Shown in pieces: positions 52,690 to 61,209 of a stretch of 64,000 bases of DNA. Below the pieces are notes generated by a model, which was not told the origin of the DNA, did not search any database, and saw only the letters and a list, made by a program, of their open reading frames with translations. Both the position numbers and the translations under genes were made by a program. Numbering within the stretch: the stretch's first letter is position 1; each line of letters starts with the position of its first letter. Origin of the DNA: Palaemon carinicauda (Eukaryota > Arthropoda > Malacostraca > Decapoda > Palaemonidae); the NCBI RefSeq assembly GCF_036898095.1, contig NC_090761.1:43502454-43566453 (forward strand). Reading direction: 5' to 3'.

Positions 52690-55020
52690 TGCTGTCTTTA
52701 ACTTTGCATCAGTGCCCAGGTTCCTGATATCAGTTGGTAAGTCATTCCATAGTGTTGGTGTAATCTTATAGAATGGACTACCACCATATGTTTTGTATTT
52801 TGTCTCAAGAACATGAAGCAAGCCTCTTAAAGTTTAATCTTGAATTCCCTTCGGAGATGTATGGTGTTAATAGTTCATACAGATATCTGGGAACAAGTCC
52901 ATTTATAGCCTTATAAGTTATCAATAGAATTTTTATTTCCATTCTTGTTTTAATGAGCAGCCAATAAACTGATTTTAGGTGAGCAGATATATGTTCATAT
53001 TTCTCTACTTTAAGTAATGTGCAAACAGCTGTATTCCTAGTAGGTTGAAACCTGTTCATCCGAGACTGTGTGATACCCTGTAGTAATGCATTCCCCTTCT
53101 TTAAACAAGATGAAATTTATCCATGTATCAAAATCTGTCTAAACATTTCCTAATTTAAAGGTTAAAGGTGTCTGGTTTCAGTTCCAGTTTCATCAGAATA
53201 GATGCTCACCAGAACATTGGCTGGGCAAGCCCAACTACAGCAGTGGCTTCCTCGGTAAACAGCTTAAACTCACGGTCCCAGGTGGGGGATTGATCTACTG
53301 CCATACGAATGCTAGGCAAATACGGTACCATTGTACTAGCCAGGAGGCAATTTGACCTATATTTAACAAAAGACAATGGGCTGGTCTGCAAATTGAATCG
53401 ATTTAAATATCCAGTGAGGGATTTTGATCTTTATAACACCAATGTTTCTAGCTGACTGGGTAAATTAAACATCACAAGAACTGATCCGTAATGCTGAAAT
53501 TGATAGTTTAGCTCTTTGTTGCTTTCTCCCAATTACCAAAACTTCAGTTTTATCATCCTTTGAATTTAGTTTCTTTTTATCCTCTGCTAATTGATTAAGT
53601 GGTTTAATTATCATCAGTATCCAAACAAAATTTAGTTGATGTTTACGGATGATGTCTCGCAACGGTGGTGTATAGATAGTAAACAGGATAGGACCCAAGA
53701 CAGAACCTTGAGGTACACCACAACTGAGGCAGTGGGTATCTGAAATTTCTCCATTTATAGTAACTATTTTTTTAGTATATATGATATAAACCAATTGAGT
53801 GCTGTGGGAGTAATTCCAAAACGTTGGTCTAGTCTTTTGATGAGTAATTCGTGGTTTACAGTATCAAATACTGTGGATAAATCGAGCAACACACATATTG
53901 TGATTTTGTCTTCATCCATGAGATGAAAAATGTCATTTTGAACTCTTAAGAAGTGCAGTTATGAAAAATATAATTTTGAACCAAAGAAGGGCAGTTTTTC
54001 TATGTGGTTTTCTGTCAGCTGGCTGATATCTTTCAGTCAGTTCATATAGCTCTAAGTCCTCAGAGATTTGAGATGCAACTACTCTTTCCACAGTTGTTGG
54101 TGGGAAGGATAGGTTTGAAACTGGTCGGAAATTCCTAAAGATCAGATCTAGACTGTTTCTCTTTAATTGTAGTCCCATAATGTATTTTTTTTTTTTCATA
54201 TTCTCACATACAATCCCAGTATGATTGATGTAATTATGATTATAGGAGATAATTCTTTGACACCACCTTTCAGAAGTAGTGTTGGGATAGGGTTGCAATC
54301 ACATGATTTTGATGATGATGTCATAATAATCTTCTGAACATCTTTATCTGATACAAGTTTGAAGCTAGAAAACTTTTTATCATACCTCTTTATATCCATG
54401 CCTGAATCCTTCATATTTTGTCTACAAAAGGTCACCAAGTTGTTTGTTAATTGATTTGGGTTGTTATGTGGAGGTATATAATAGCCTTCTGACCACCTGA
54501 GCTTTCATTTATCCTCCAGAGGGAAAACTCTTCTTTGCTTACGATATTATACGAGTATTTGCACGATCATTCTTTGATATTTGTACATTTTCCTCTGCTG
54601 TCGCTCTAACTGACGCCTTTTCTTCCGCTCAGATTTTATTTTATCATTTATCCAAGGGGACTCAGGCCTGATAATTACTCTTGTTTACTTCAAGGGTGCG
54701 TGTTTATCCATTAATGTTACTTGATTTGTGTTGTATTAGTCAAGTAGTATGTCCACTGCCCAGGTTGTTTGCTTGTCTAGCACTCCAATCTGTTACATTC
54801 GTCCTATTGATGTTTTCTCATATTGAAGTTGAATTTGAAAAAATAAAATGTGATCTGAGCTGATGATCTCCTGAGCTTGAATATTGCATAGTAATTGTCT
54901 ATCAGTCCTCGTAACTATAAGGTCAAGAATAAATCCACCAACATGGGTTGGAATTTAACTAGTTGTGTGAGGTTCATGGTTCTCAAAATAGCCATGAAGC
55001 TTTCAGTTTCGTTTTAATGT
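52690..55020 (-). pseudogene. L2/CR1-like LINE, endonuclease end through RT C-terminus
   Basis: Read on the minus strand: endonuclease C-terminal words (ESFMAILRTMNLTQLV, HVGGFILDLIVTRTDRQLL, ISSDH) at about 55020-54830; SPWINDKIKSERKKRRQLER; KLVSDKDVQKIIMTSSSKSC (54438-54196); RT with NFRPVSNLSFPPTTVERVVA (54298-53933) and GVPQGSVLGPILFTIYTPPL (53794-53465), where the YADD box is destroyed; and the C-terminal EIKILLITYKAINGLVPRYL (53059-52805). The order and end fit L2-type LINEs. Many frameshifts. Its upstream part is cut at about 55020, next to a SINE-like repeat. Confidence 0.85.
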
Positions 55021-55039
55021 TATTTTTTTTTAAAATATT

Positions 55040-55245
55040 TTATATTAATTGTTCATTACTTCATATATCGTTTATTCATTTCCTTTCCTCTCTGGGCTAT
55101 TTTTCCCTGTTGGAGCCCTTGGGCTTATAGCATCTTGCTTTTCCAACCAGGATTGTAGCTTAGCTAATAATAATGATAATAATAATAATAATAATGATAA
55201 TAACAACAACAACAACAATAATAATAATAATGATAACGAGTCATG
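55040..55245 (+). repeat. Dispersed SINE-like repeat, copy 3, with (TAA)n-type tail
   Basis: TCCTTTCCTCTCTGGGCTAT, CCTGTTGGAGCCCTTGGGCT and TTGTAGCTTAGCTAATAATA, then about 75 bp of AAT/GAT/CAA repeats (to 55245). Same family as 15925-16045 and 50316-50990. A 65-codon ORF across it encodes an Asn-rich tail from the microsatellite and is not a gene. Confidence 0.85.
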
Positions 55246-55271
55246 AAGATTCTTGAGCTATTTGGTGATAT

Positions 55272-55604
55272 TGTAAGGACACCGATCCCTTCGTCGTCCA
55301 GAAAATCGACAAACTACTTATTTATTTAAATTCTCTCTTCGCCACACTGTGGTGTCCTATGTATATATATTCCGCTCTACCAGAGCTACATTTTGATATA
55401 TGTATCGTTTCATGACATGTTTTTGTTAACCCATAATTCATATATTTGTAAGTGTAAGAAAACACATATATTTTGGCGGGCACTTCAATCTGACTTGGCG
55501 CCAATGTAATCCTATGTTTCCGTCCGCACCTTGTTATGTATTTCCGTGCGCATTCAAATAAAGTATCAGTTGATCTTGGTGACGCTTGTCTCACTGTCCT
55601 TACA
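55272..55604 (+). repeat. CsRn1-like 5' LTR (333 bp)
   Basis: Starts TGTAAGGACACC and ends TGTCCTTACA, so the outer 9-10 bases are nearly inverted copies of each other. An AATAAAG word at about 55557-55563 may serve as poly(A) signal. It differs from the 3' LTR by T/C near 55513 and G/C near 55596. Confidence 0.96.
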
Positions 55605-55606
55605 AC

Positions 55607-55617
55607 TGGTGACCCCG
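55607..55617 (+). promoter_or_regulatory. Primer-binding site, tRNA-Trp-like
   Basis: TGGTGACCCCG two bases after the LTR is complementary to the CGGGGTCACCA end of tRNA-Trp, the primer reported for CsRn1-type elements. Confidence 0.75.
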
Positions 55618-55756
55618 GAGTTGAAAGTAGCATCAGCGGTTTTGGCTTTGCCATTAACGGACTTATTACGGCCGTGCTACCTTCTACATACTCCGTTACC
55701 TTAGGCAAGAACCTGCCTTTGGTTCTCCCACACTTCGGTGAACGTAAGGCAGTAGG

Positions 55757-58700
55757 ATGAGCTTAACCGACATATCAACCTCTCACCTCTTCGCCGACTC
55801 GTCGTCTGGCCACGATGTAGGAAGCAACACGCCCATCGCACCCAACGGCCTCGCCTCCACGCCCAAAGTCAAACTGCCGCCCTTTTCTCAACACAACACC
55901 GCTTCCTGGTTCCTGAGCGCGGACGTACTCTTTTGCGTCGCTAGACTCAGCGACTCCTGCGCCAAGGCTGACATCGTTCTCACCTCCATACCTGAAGAAG
56001 TATTCGACAAGATTTCCCCATGGCTCGACGCCCAGGCCGGCCAAGTTTCATACGACGACCTGAGAACGAAACTCATCGGTATCTACTCCCTCTCCGTCTC
56101 AGCAAGGGCACAGAAAGTACTGGACCTCGCCGGCAAGCCCATGGGTGACACCTCTCCTGTCGAGGCGTGGGACGAGCTAACCGGCCTGCTCATGCTCCCC
56201 GAAACAGACAACAACGGCCGACGACGTGAGATTAGCTTATCTCGCGAGATCTTTCTTCGACGCCTACCACAGGACGTACGGGCCCAATTGACAGACGCCG
56301 ACACGCTCCCGATGAACGAACTCCTGTCGAAGGCTCAGAAGCTCCACGAGGCCTCCAAAGCATCTCGCCTCGGAGCATCATCGTCAACACCGCCTCCGTT
56401 CTCCTCCTTCAGCAGCTGCTCTTCCATAGACTCCTCGGCAATGGCCCTCGAGGACGACGAGATCAACATTCTATCAAGAAAGAAACCACCGCAACCGACG
56501 CGACCAAACCCTAGGCCTAACCCAGCATGGTGCTTCTACCACCAACAGTTCGGCAGTGACGCCAAGAAATGTAGAGCACCATGCAGTTTCCCTAGAAGAC
56601 GACGCCAGAAGCATCCACCTGCCACCATCGCGGCCGCAGTTAACCATAACAAGATTGGTTTCTGTATCCTCGATACCATTTCCAACCGTAGACTCATGGT
56701 GGACACCGGCGCAATGCAGTCAACGTTCCCTCCTTCGAAGTCCGACCTAGACCGTGGTCCCGACAAAAACGCTCCCTCACTCATCGCCGCCAACGGATCT
56801 CCCATACGGTGCTATGGAATCAAGACCCTCAAGATATCTATCATGGGCCGTTCGTATTCTTGGCCCTTCGCTATCGCCGACGTCAATCGCCCCCTCCTTG
56901 GTGTGGATTTCCTCGCCCACCATGGACTCCTCGTCGATGTCGCTAACAGACGTCTCATTGACACGGGGACCTGCCAGTCTCGCGCCCTAGAACATGGCCC
57001 TGCAACAATGTCCGTATCCGCCGTAACAACGCACCCCTACGCCGACCTCCTACGAGAGTTTCCCGAGGTTTTCAAGCCCGAGCTCCGACACTCGCCAGGT
57101 TCCCCGTCCAAGCATGGCATCTACCACCACATCACAACGACAGGACCTCCCACTCACGCCAAATTCCGCCGCCTCCCACCTCAGAAACTGAAGGATGCTA
57201 AACGCGCCTTCGAGGACATGGAACGCATGGGTATCTGTAAGAAAGCATCGAGCCCCTGGGCATCACCCCTGCACATGGTTAAAAAGCCGGATGGGTCCTT
57301 GAGACCTTGCGGCGACTACAGGCGCCTCAACCTCATCACAACGCCCGATCACTACCCACTGCCCAACATGCAGGACCTAACGAACGCGTTGCACGGCGCA
57401 AGGTTTTTTACCAAGATGGACCTTCTCAAGTCTTACTTCCAGGTCCCCGTATTCCCGGAAGATATCCCGAAAACTGCCATTGTAACGCCGTTCGGATCCT
57501 ACACCTTCGCATACTCAACCTTCGGTCTACGCAACGCCGGGGCAACCTTCCAACGACTAATGGATAGCATTCTGGGTGACCTACCTTTCTGCGTCTGCTA
57601 CGTCGACGACATCCTGATATTCTCGAAAACCAAGGAGGAACACCGGGGACACGTCCGCACCGTCCTAAAGCGCCTACAGGAGAACGGCCTAGTCGTACGC
57701 TTCGACAAATGTACGTTCGGTGCGGAGGGAGTGGATTTCCTTGGTCACCGTGTATCCTCGCGCGGGGTAAAACCCATGACAACCAAAGTCGACGCCATCA
57801 GGAAGTTCCCAATACCTACGACCATTCGCCAACTTCAGGAGTTCTTGGGAATGGTCAATTACTACAGGCGCTTCATCCCCAACATCGCACAAACCCTGTC
57901 ACCCCTCGACGACGTCCTGAAAGGAAAAGCAAAAAAACTCGAGTGGGGCTTGCCCCAGCAACAGGCATTCGCTCGGACGAAGGATGCCCTTGCGAATGCC
58001 ACCACCCTGGCTCATTTCGACGACAACGCGCCCCTGCGACTAACGACCGACGCCAGCAACGTCGCCTGCGGGGCTGTGCTTGAGCAACTCGTCGATAGTT
58101 CTCCTCGACCGCTGGCATTCTTCAGCAAGAAATTGAAACCCGCCGAAACAAGATACAGCACCTTCGATAGGGAACTCCTCGCCGTCTACCTCGCCGTCCG
58201 CCACTTCAGGCACATCTTGGAGGGTACCCCCTTCACGATTGCAACTGATCATCAACCCCTCGTCCACGCCTTCACGAAATCAACGGACGCATGGTCATCC
58301 CGACAACAACGTCATCTCGCATCAATCGCCGAATTCGGGTGCACCATACGTTACGTCCCAGGAAAGAAAAACCCAGTCGCGGACGCCCTTTCAAGGATTG
58401 AAATTGACGCGATCCACCTGGGAATCGACTACGCCAATCTCGCAACCGAACAACGCACCGACCGAGAAGCACAGGTTCACCTGACGGAGCCATCCGCGCT
58501 CAAGATAAGTGCGGTTCCCTTCGGACCAGCAGGAGTAACTATTCTTTGCGACACCAGCAATGGCCGCCCTCGTCCCTGGGTACCAGCCTCCTGCAGAAGG
58601 AAAATATTCGATATCATCCACGGACTTTCGCACCCCTCAGGACGCACCACCGCTCGCCTTCTGTCTGAAAAGTTTGTCTGGCCAGGGATAAAAAAAGGAC

Positions 58701-58981
58701 GCCCGGGAATGGGCGAGGTCATGCATCAACTGCCAGTCAAGCAAGGTCAGCCGTCACACCGAATCGGGGGTGGGCGATTTTCCCCAGCCAAAAAGACGTT
58801 TCGGACATATACACATCGACGTCGTGGGACCATTGCCCCCTTCTGGATCCGCTCGCTACCTACTTACGATCATCGATCGCTCCACGAGGTGGTTGGAGGC
58901 ATCGCCGATGACCGAAGCTACGACTCAAGCATGTGCCGAAGCCCTCCTGTCAAGCTGGGTGAGCAGGTTTGGCGTTCCTGA
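55757..58981 (+). CDS. gag-pol: CsRn1-like Gag, protease, RT and RNase H polyprotein
   Basis: 1074 codons from the ATG at 55757 (MSLTDISTSHLF). Gag spans about 1-250 with LPPFSQHNTASWFLSADVLF. A zinc box of CHCC type follows (CFYHQQFGSDAKKCRAPC: C-x2-H-x9-C-x3-C) at about 259, then protease with MVDTGAMQSTFPPS (about 314), RT with GDYRRLNLITTPDHYPLP, FSTFGLRNAGATFQ-type and VCYVDDILIFSK (about 613), RNase H with LTTDASNVACGAVL (about 761) and ATDHQPLVHAF, and the start of the integrase zinc finger (H-GLSHPSGR, FVWPGIK). The reading shifts at the A run 58689-58696; the last part of the frame (GRPGMGEVMHQ onward) is out-of-frame sequence. All catalytic boxes before the shift look intact. Confidence 0.93.
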   Translation: MSLTDISTSHLFADSSSGHDVGSNTPIAPNGLASTPKVKLPPFSQHNTASWFLSADVLFCVARLSDSCAKADIVLTSIPEEVFDKISPWLDAQAGQVSYDDLRTKLIGIYSLSVSARAQKVLDLAGKPMGDTSPVEAWDELTGLLMLPETDNNGRRREISLSREIFLRRLPQDVRAQLTDADTLPMNELLSKAQKLHEASKASRLGASSSTPPPFSSFSSCSSIDSSAMALEDDEINILSRKKPPQPTRPNPRPNPAWCFYHQQFGSDAKKCRAPCSFPRRRRQKHPPATIAAAVNHNKIGFCILDTISNRRLMVDTGAMQSTFPPSKSDLDRGPDKNAPSLIAANGSPIRCYGIKTLKISIMGRSYSWPFAIADVNRPLLGVDFLAHHGLLVDVANRRLIDTGTCQSRALEHGPATMSVSAVTTHPYADLLREFPEVFKPELRHSPGSPSKHGIYHHITTTGPPTHAKFRRLPPQKLKDAKRAFEDMERMGICKKASSPWASPLHMVKKPDGSLRPCGDYRRLNLITTPDHYPLPNMQDLTNALHGARFFTKMDLLKSYFQVPVFPEDIPKTAIVTPFGSYTFAYSTFGLRNAGATFQRLMDSILGDLPFCVCYVDDILIFSKTKEEHRGHVRTVLKRLQENGLVVRFDKCTFGAEGVDFLGHRVSSRGVKPMTTKVDAIRKFPIPTTIRQLQEFLGMVNYYRRFIPNIAQTLSPLDDVLKGKAKKLEWGLPQQQAFARTKDALANATTLAHFDDNAPLRLTTDASNVACGAVLEQLVDSSPRPLAFFSKKLKPAETRYSTFDRELLAVYLAVRHFRHILEGTPFTIATDHQPLVHAFTKSTDAWSSRQQRHLASIAEFGCTIRYVPGKKNPVADALSRIEIDAIHLGIDYANLATEQRTDREAQVHLTEPSALKISAVPFGPAGVTILCDTSNGRPRPWVPASCRRKIFDIIHGLSHPSGRTTARLLSEKFVWPGIKKGRPGMGEVMHQLPVKQGQPSHRIGGGRFSPAKKTFRTYTHRRRGTIAPFWIRSLPTYDHRSLHEVVGGIADDRSYDSSMCRSPPVKLGEQVWRS

Positions 58982-59747
58982 CGACATCACGACTGACAGA
59001 GGCCCCGCTTTCCTCTCAGAAATATGGCTGGCTTTGGCAAACCTGATGGGGACGACGCTCCACAGCACCACGGCATACAACCCCGCGGCAAACGGCATGG
59101 TCGAACGAACGCACCGCGCCCTCAAGGTGTCCCTGATGGCGAGCTGCACCGACGGGGACTGGAAATCACGACTTCCTTGGGTACTCCTCGGCCTTCGCAC
59201 CGCCCCTCGCGCAGACGGCGAACCTTCGCCCTCCGAAAAAGTTTACGGGGAAGCGCTCGCAGTTCCTGGCGAATTCTTTCCCTCATCAACCGACGACACG
59301 CAGCTGGATCACCTAAGGGATATCGCCAGGAAGTTCAGGCCGTGTCTCAAAACTTACCAGGACAGAACCAAGCACTTCAAGCCAAAAAGCCTGGATGACT
59401 GCGAGTACGTTTTCGTCCGTGTCGACGCTCATCGACAACCACTGACTAGACCTTATCGAGGTCCCTACCGGGTTATTAAAAAGACAACGAAAGCCTTCCT
59501 TCTCGAAGTCCATGGCCAAGAGGACTGGGTCTCTATAGACCGCGTGAAACCAGCGTTTCTCGAAGGAAGCGACACCGCCTCCGCTGGACCTGGCAGACCC
59601 AGAGTTCCGCCACAAAACAAGCCGCCCAACGAAGGAAAAATCATCAAACGACATCAAGAGGAAGAGATCCTTACACCGACCGCCAGCGTGCCCCTCCGTT
59701 CAAAAACAAGAGGAACCCTCCGACGCCCGAAGAGATACGAAGATTGA
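58696..59747 (+). CDS. pol: CsRn1-like integrase
   Basis: Integrase carries on in a different frame from the A run near 58690. The CINC half of its zinc finger lies just after the shift, and the first Met of this frame is at 58770. The DDE core shows HIDVVGPLPPSG, ITTDRGPAFLSEIW and YNPAANGMVERTHRALK. The C-terminal part has YEYVFVRVDAHRQPL-like and PYRGPYRVIKKTTKAFLLEV (GPY/F module). The stop is at 59745-59747, 44 nt before the 3' LTR. The shift may be a real 1-nt mutation, a sequencing error in a homopolymer, or, less likely given its place inside integrase, a slippage site. Confidence 0.92.
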
Positions 59748-59776
59748 TCATCAGCCCTCTACGCCGCCCGATGTCT

Positions 59777-59791
59777 TGGGGGGGGAGTACT
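59777..59791 (+). promoter_or_regulatory. CsRn1-like polypurine tract
   Basis: TTGGGGGGGGAGTACT directly before the 3' LTR; the G run would prime plus-strand synthesis. Confidence 0.75.
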
Positions 59792-60124
59792 TGTAAGGAC
59801 ACCGATCCCTTCGTCGTCCAGAAAATCGACAAACTACTTATTTATTTAAATTCTCTCTTCGCCACACTGTGGTGTCCTATGTATATATATTCCGCTCTAC
59901 CAGAGCTACATTTTGATATATGTATCGTTTCATGACATGTTTTTGTTAACCCATAATTCATATATTTGTAAGTGTAAGAAAACACATATATTTTGGCGGG
60001 CACTTCAATCTGACTTGGCGCCAATGTAATCCTACGTTTCCGTCCGCACCTTGTTATGTATTTCCGTGCGCATTCAAATAAAGTATCAGTTGATCTTGGT
60101 GACGCTTGTCTCACTCTCCTTACA
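59792..60124 (+). repeat. CsRn1-like 3' LTR (333 bp)
   Basis: Matches 55272-55604 with two differences. The second ATAT target copy follows at 60125. Confidence 0.96.
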
Positions 60125-61060
60125 ATATGATAATTTTCAAATTTCAAAGGCTTTTGCATTTATGATCTGTCTTCCCTGGATAATACCGTCACAGATGGTT
60201 TGCTTAATCATTCTCTGCAGAGGTAACTTTTTCAACCTGTCTCGGAGTTTCTTTCCTTCTTCTCCCTCTCTAGGAATTGAATAAGATAAAATGTATACAT
60301 TAACCAAATCATCATTTTCTCTCACTGATTTGGCTCTTGCTAATAATTAACGTTTTATTCTGTTCTCACTTATTGAGATAAGAAGCAATTTCGTCTGGGT
60401 TTCTGCTGAGTCACTCTTTTTTTTTTTTTTCCCCGAGTCTGGTGGCTTTTGTTACAGTCTTCATCTATGTTCGTGAATGTTGGCAGATAATTTTTACAGC
60501 CCATATGTCCTCTTCAACTTTCATTTTTGAGTCAGTGTGACTGTCCTCCTTGAGACCCCGTAGCATGGCCAAATTTAGATTTGGCGAGGCCCAAGTTATT
60601 TGAGATGATGAGGCCCTTTTTATGTACAGACTCCATATGTTCTATATCTGCGACAAAGTGATGCTCTTTGTGTGTGTGTGTGTTTAATGTACTAAATGAT
60701 TTGAGGATCCAATACATATCAGTAACCAATTGCACTTGATAAAATATGTATTTTATCAAAGTAATAGTTAAATTAAAATACAATTAAGACGTACATTAAT
60801 AGTAAAAAATAATAATCTTTATTTCAAATTATCTTTTATTCATAACAATAATGCAAACACAGGTAAAAAAAAATCTTTGAAAATTAAAAATAACAATTCC
60901 AATGGTTTATAATCTGAATTATAATCTTTAAAAAGTGGCTATAAAAGATAATAATATTGATGCATCTACACAATACCTATTCTATTGTATAATTTTACCA
61001 ATCAGAACACAAACATAATCTAAACTAATATGATATTTTTTCTTGTCTGCCAGGACAAAA
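60125..61060. other. No gene recognised
   Basis: A 62-codon minus frame at 60137-60325 (GKKLRDRLKKLPLQRMIKQT, GRQIINAKAFEI) looks protein-like but I do not recognise it. It reaches to within about 15 bp of the CsRn1 insertion. A T run (60418-60431) and a (GT)n tract (about 60667-60682) are also present. Confidence 0.5.
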
Positions 61061-61119
61061 TACCGGTGATATCAAACTGATTTGGGCAGTTTTGACACTT
61101 TCTGTACACATGAGAAATG

Positions 61120-61205
61120 ACTCGTACCATTGCTATTCTAAATTAGTTTTTTATTCTTTTTCAGCTGAGAAAAAGATTGTTCACCTGAGCAATTTGCAAT
61201 CATCA
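61120..61205 (-). pseudogene. Possible hAT C-terminal motif remnant
   Basis: The minus strand reads MIANCSGEQSFSQLKKNKKL, then a stop. It resembles the (A/C)ERSFSxLKxIK pattern at the C-terminus of hAT transposases such as the ZMYM1-like group. It is short, and the flanks give no other convincing hAT words, so this is weak. Confidence 0.3.
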
Positions 61206-61209
61206 AATT

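Larger units (their letters stand above)
55272..60124 (+). mobile_element. CsRn1-like Ty3/Gypsy LTR retrotransposon, nearly intact
   Basis: A complete 4853-bp element: 333-bp LTRs (55272-55604 and 59792-60124) differing at two positions, a 4-bp target duplication ATAT (55268-55271 and 60125-60128), a primer-binding site, a G-rich purine tract, and gag-pol broken only by one shift at an A run. The CHCC Gag box and a tRNA-Trp-like primer site fit the CsRn1 clade. It is the youngest element in the window by LTR similarity, and G+C-rich compared with its flanks. Confidence 0.95.

Noticed and set aside
55049..55246. Asn-rich 65-codon protein
   Set aside because: The Asn run is the AAT/GAT/AAC microsatellite tail of a SINE-like repeat.
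58680..58700. Programmed frameshift site at the A run
   Set aside because: It lies inside the integrase zinc-finger region, where a shift would truncate the enzyme; a mutation or sequencing error is simpler.
60137..60325. 62-codon minus ORF with KKLPLQRMIKQTICDGIIQG
   Set aside because: Looks protein-like, but I cannot assign it and its frame ends at the CsRn1 insertion; not called as a gene.
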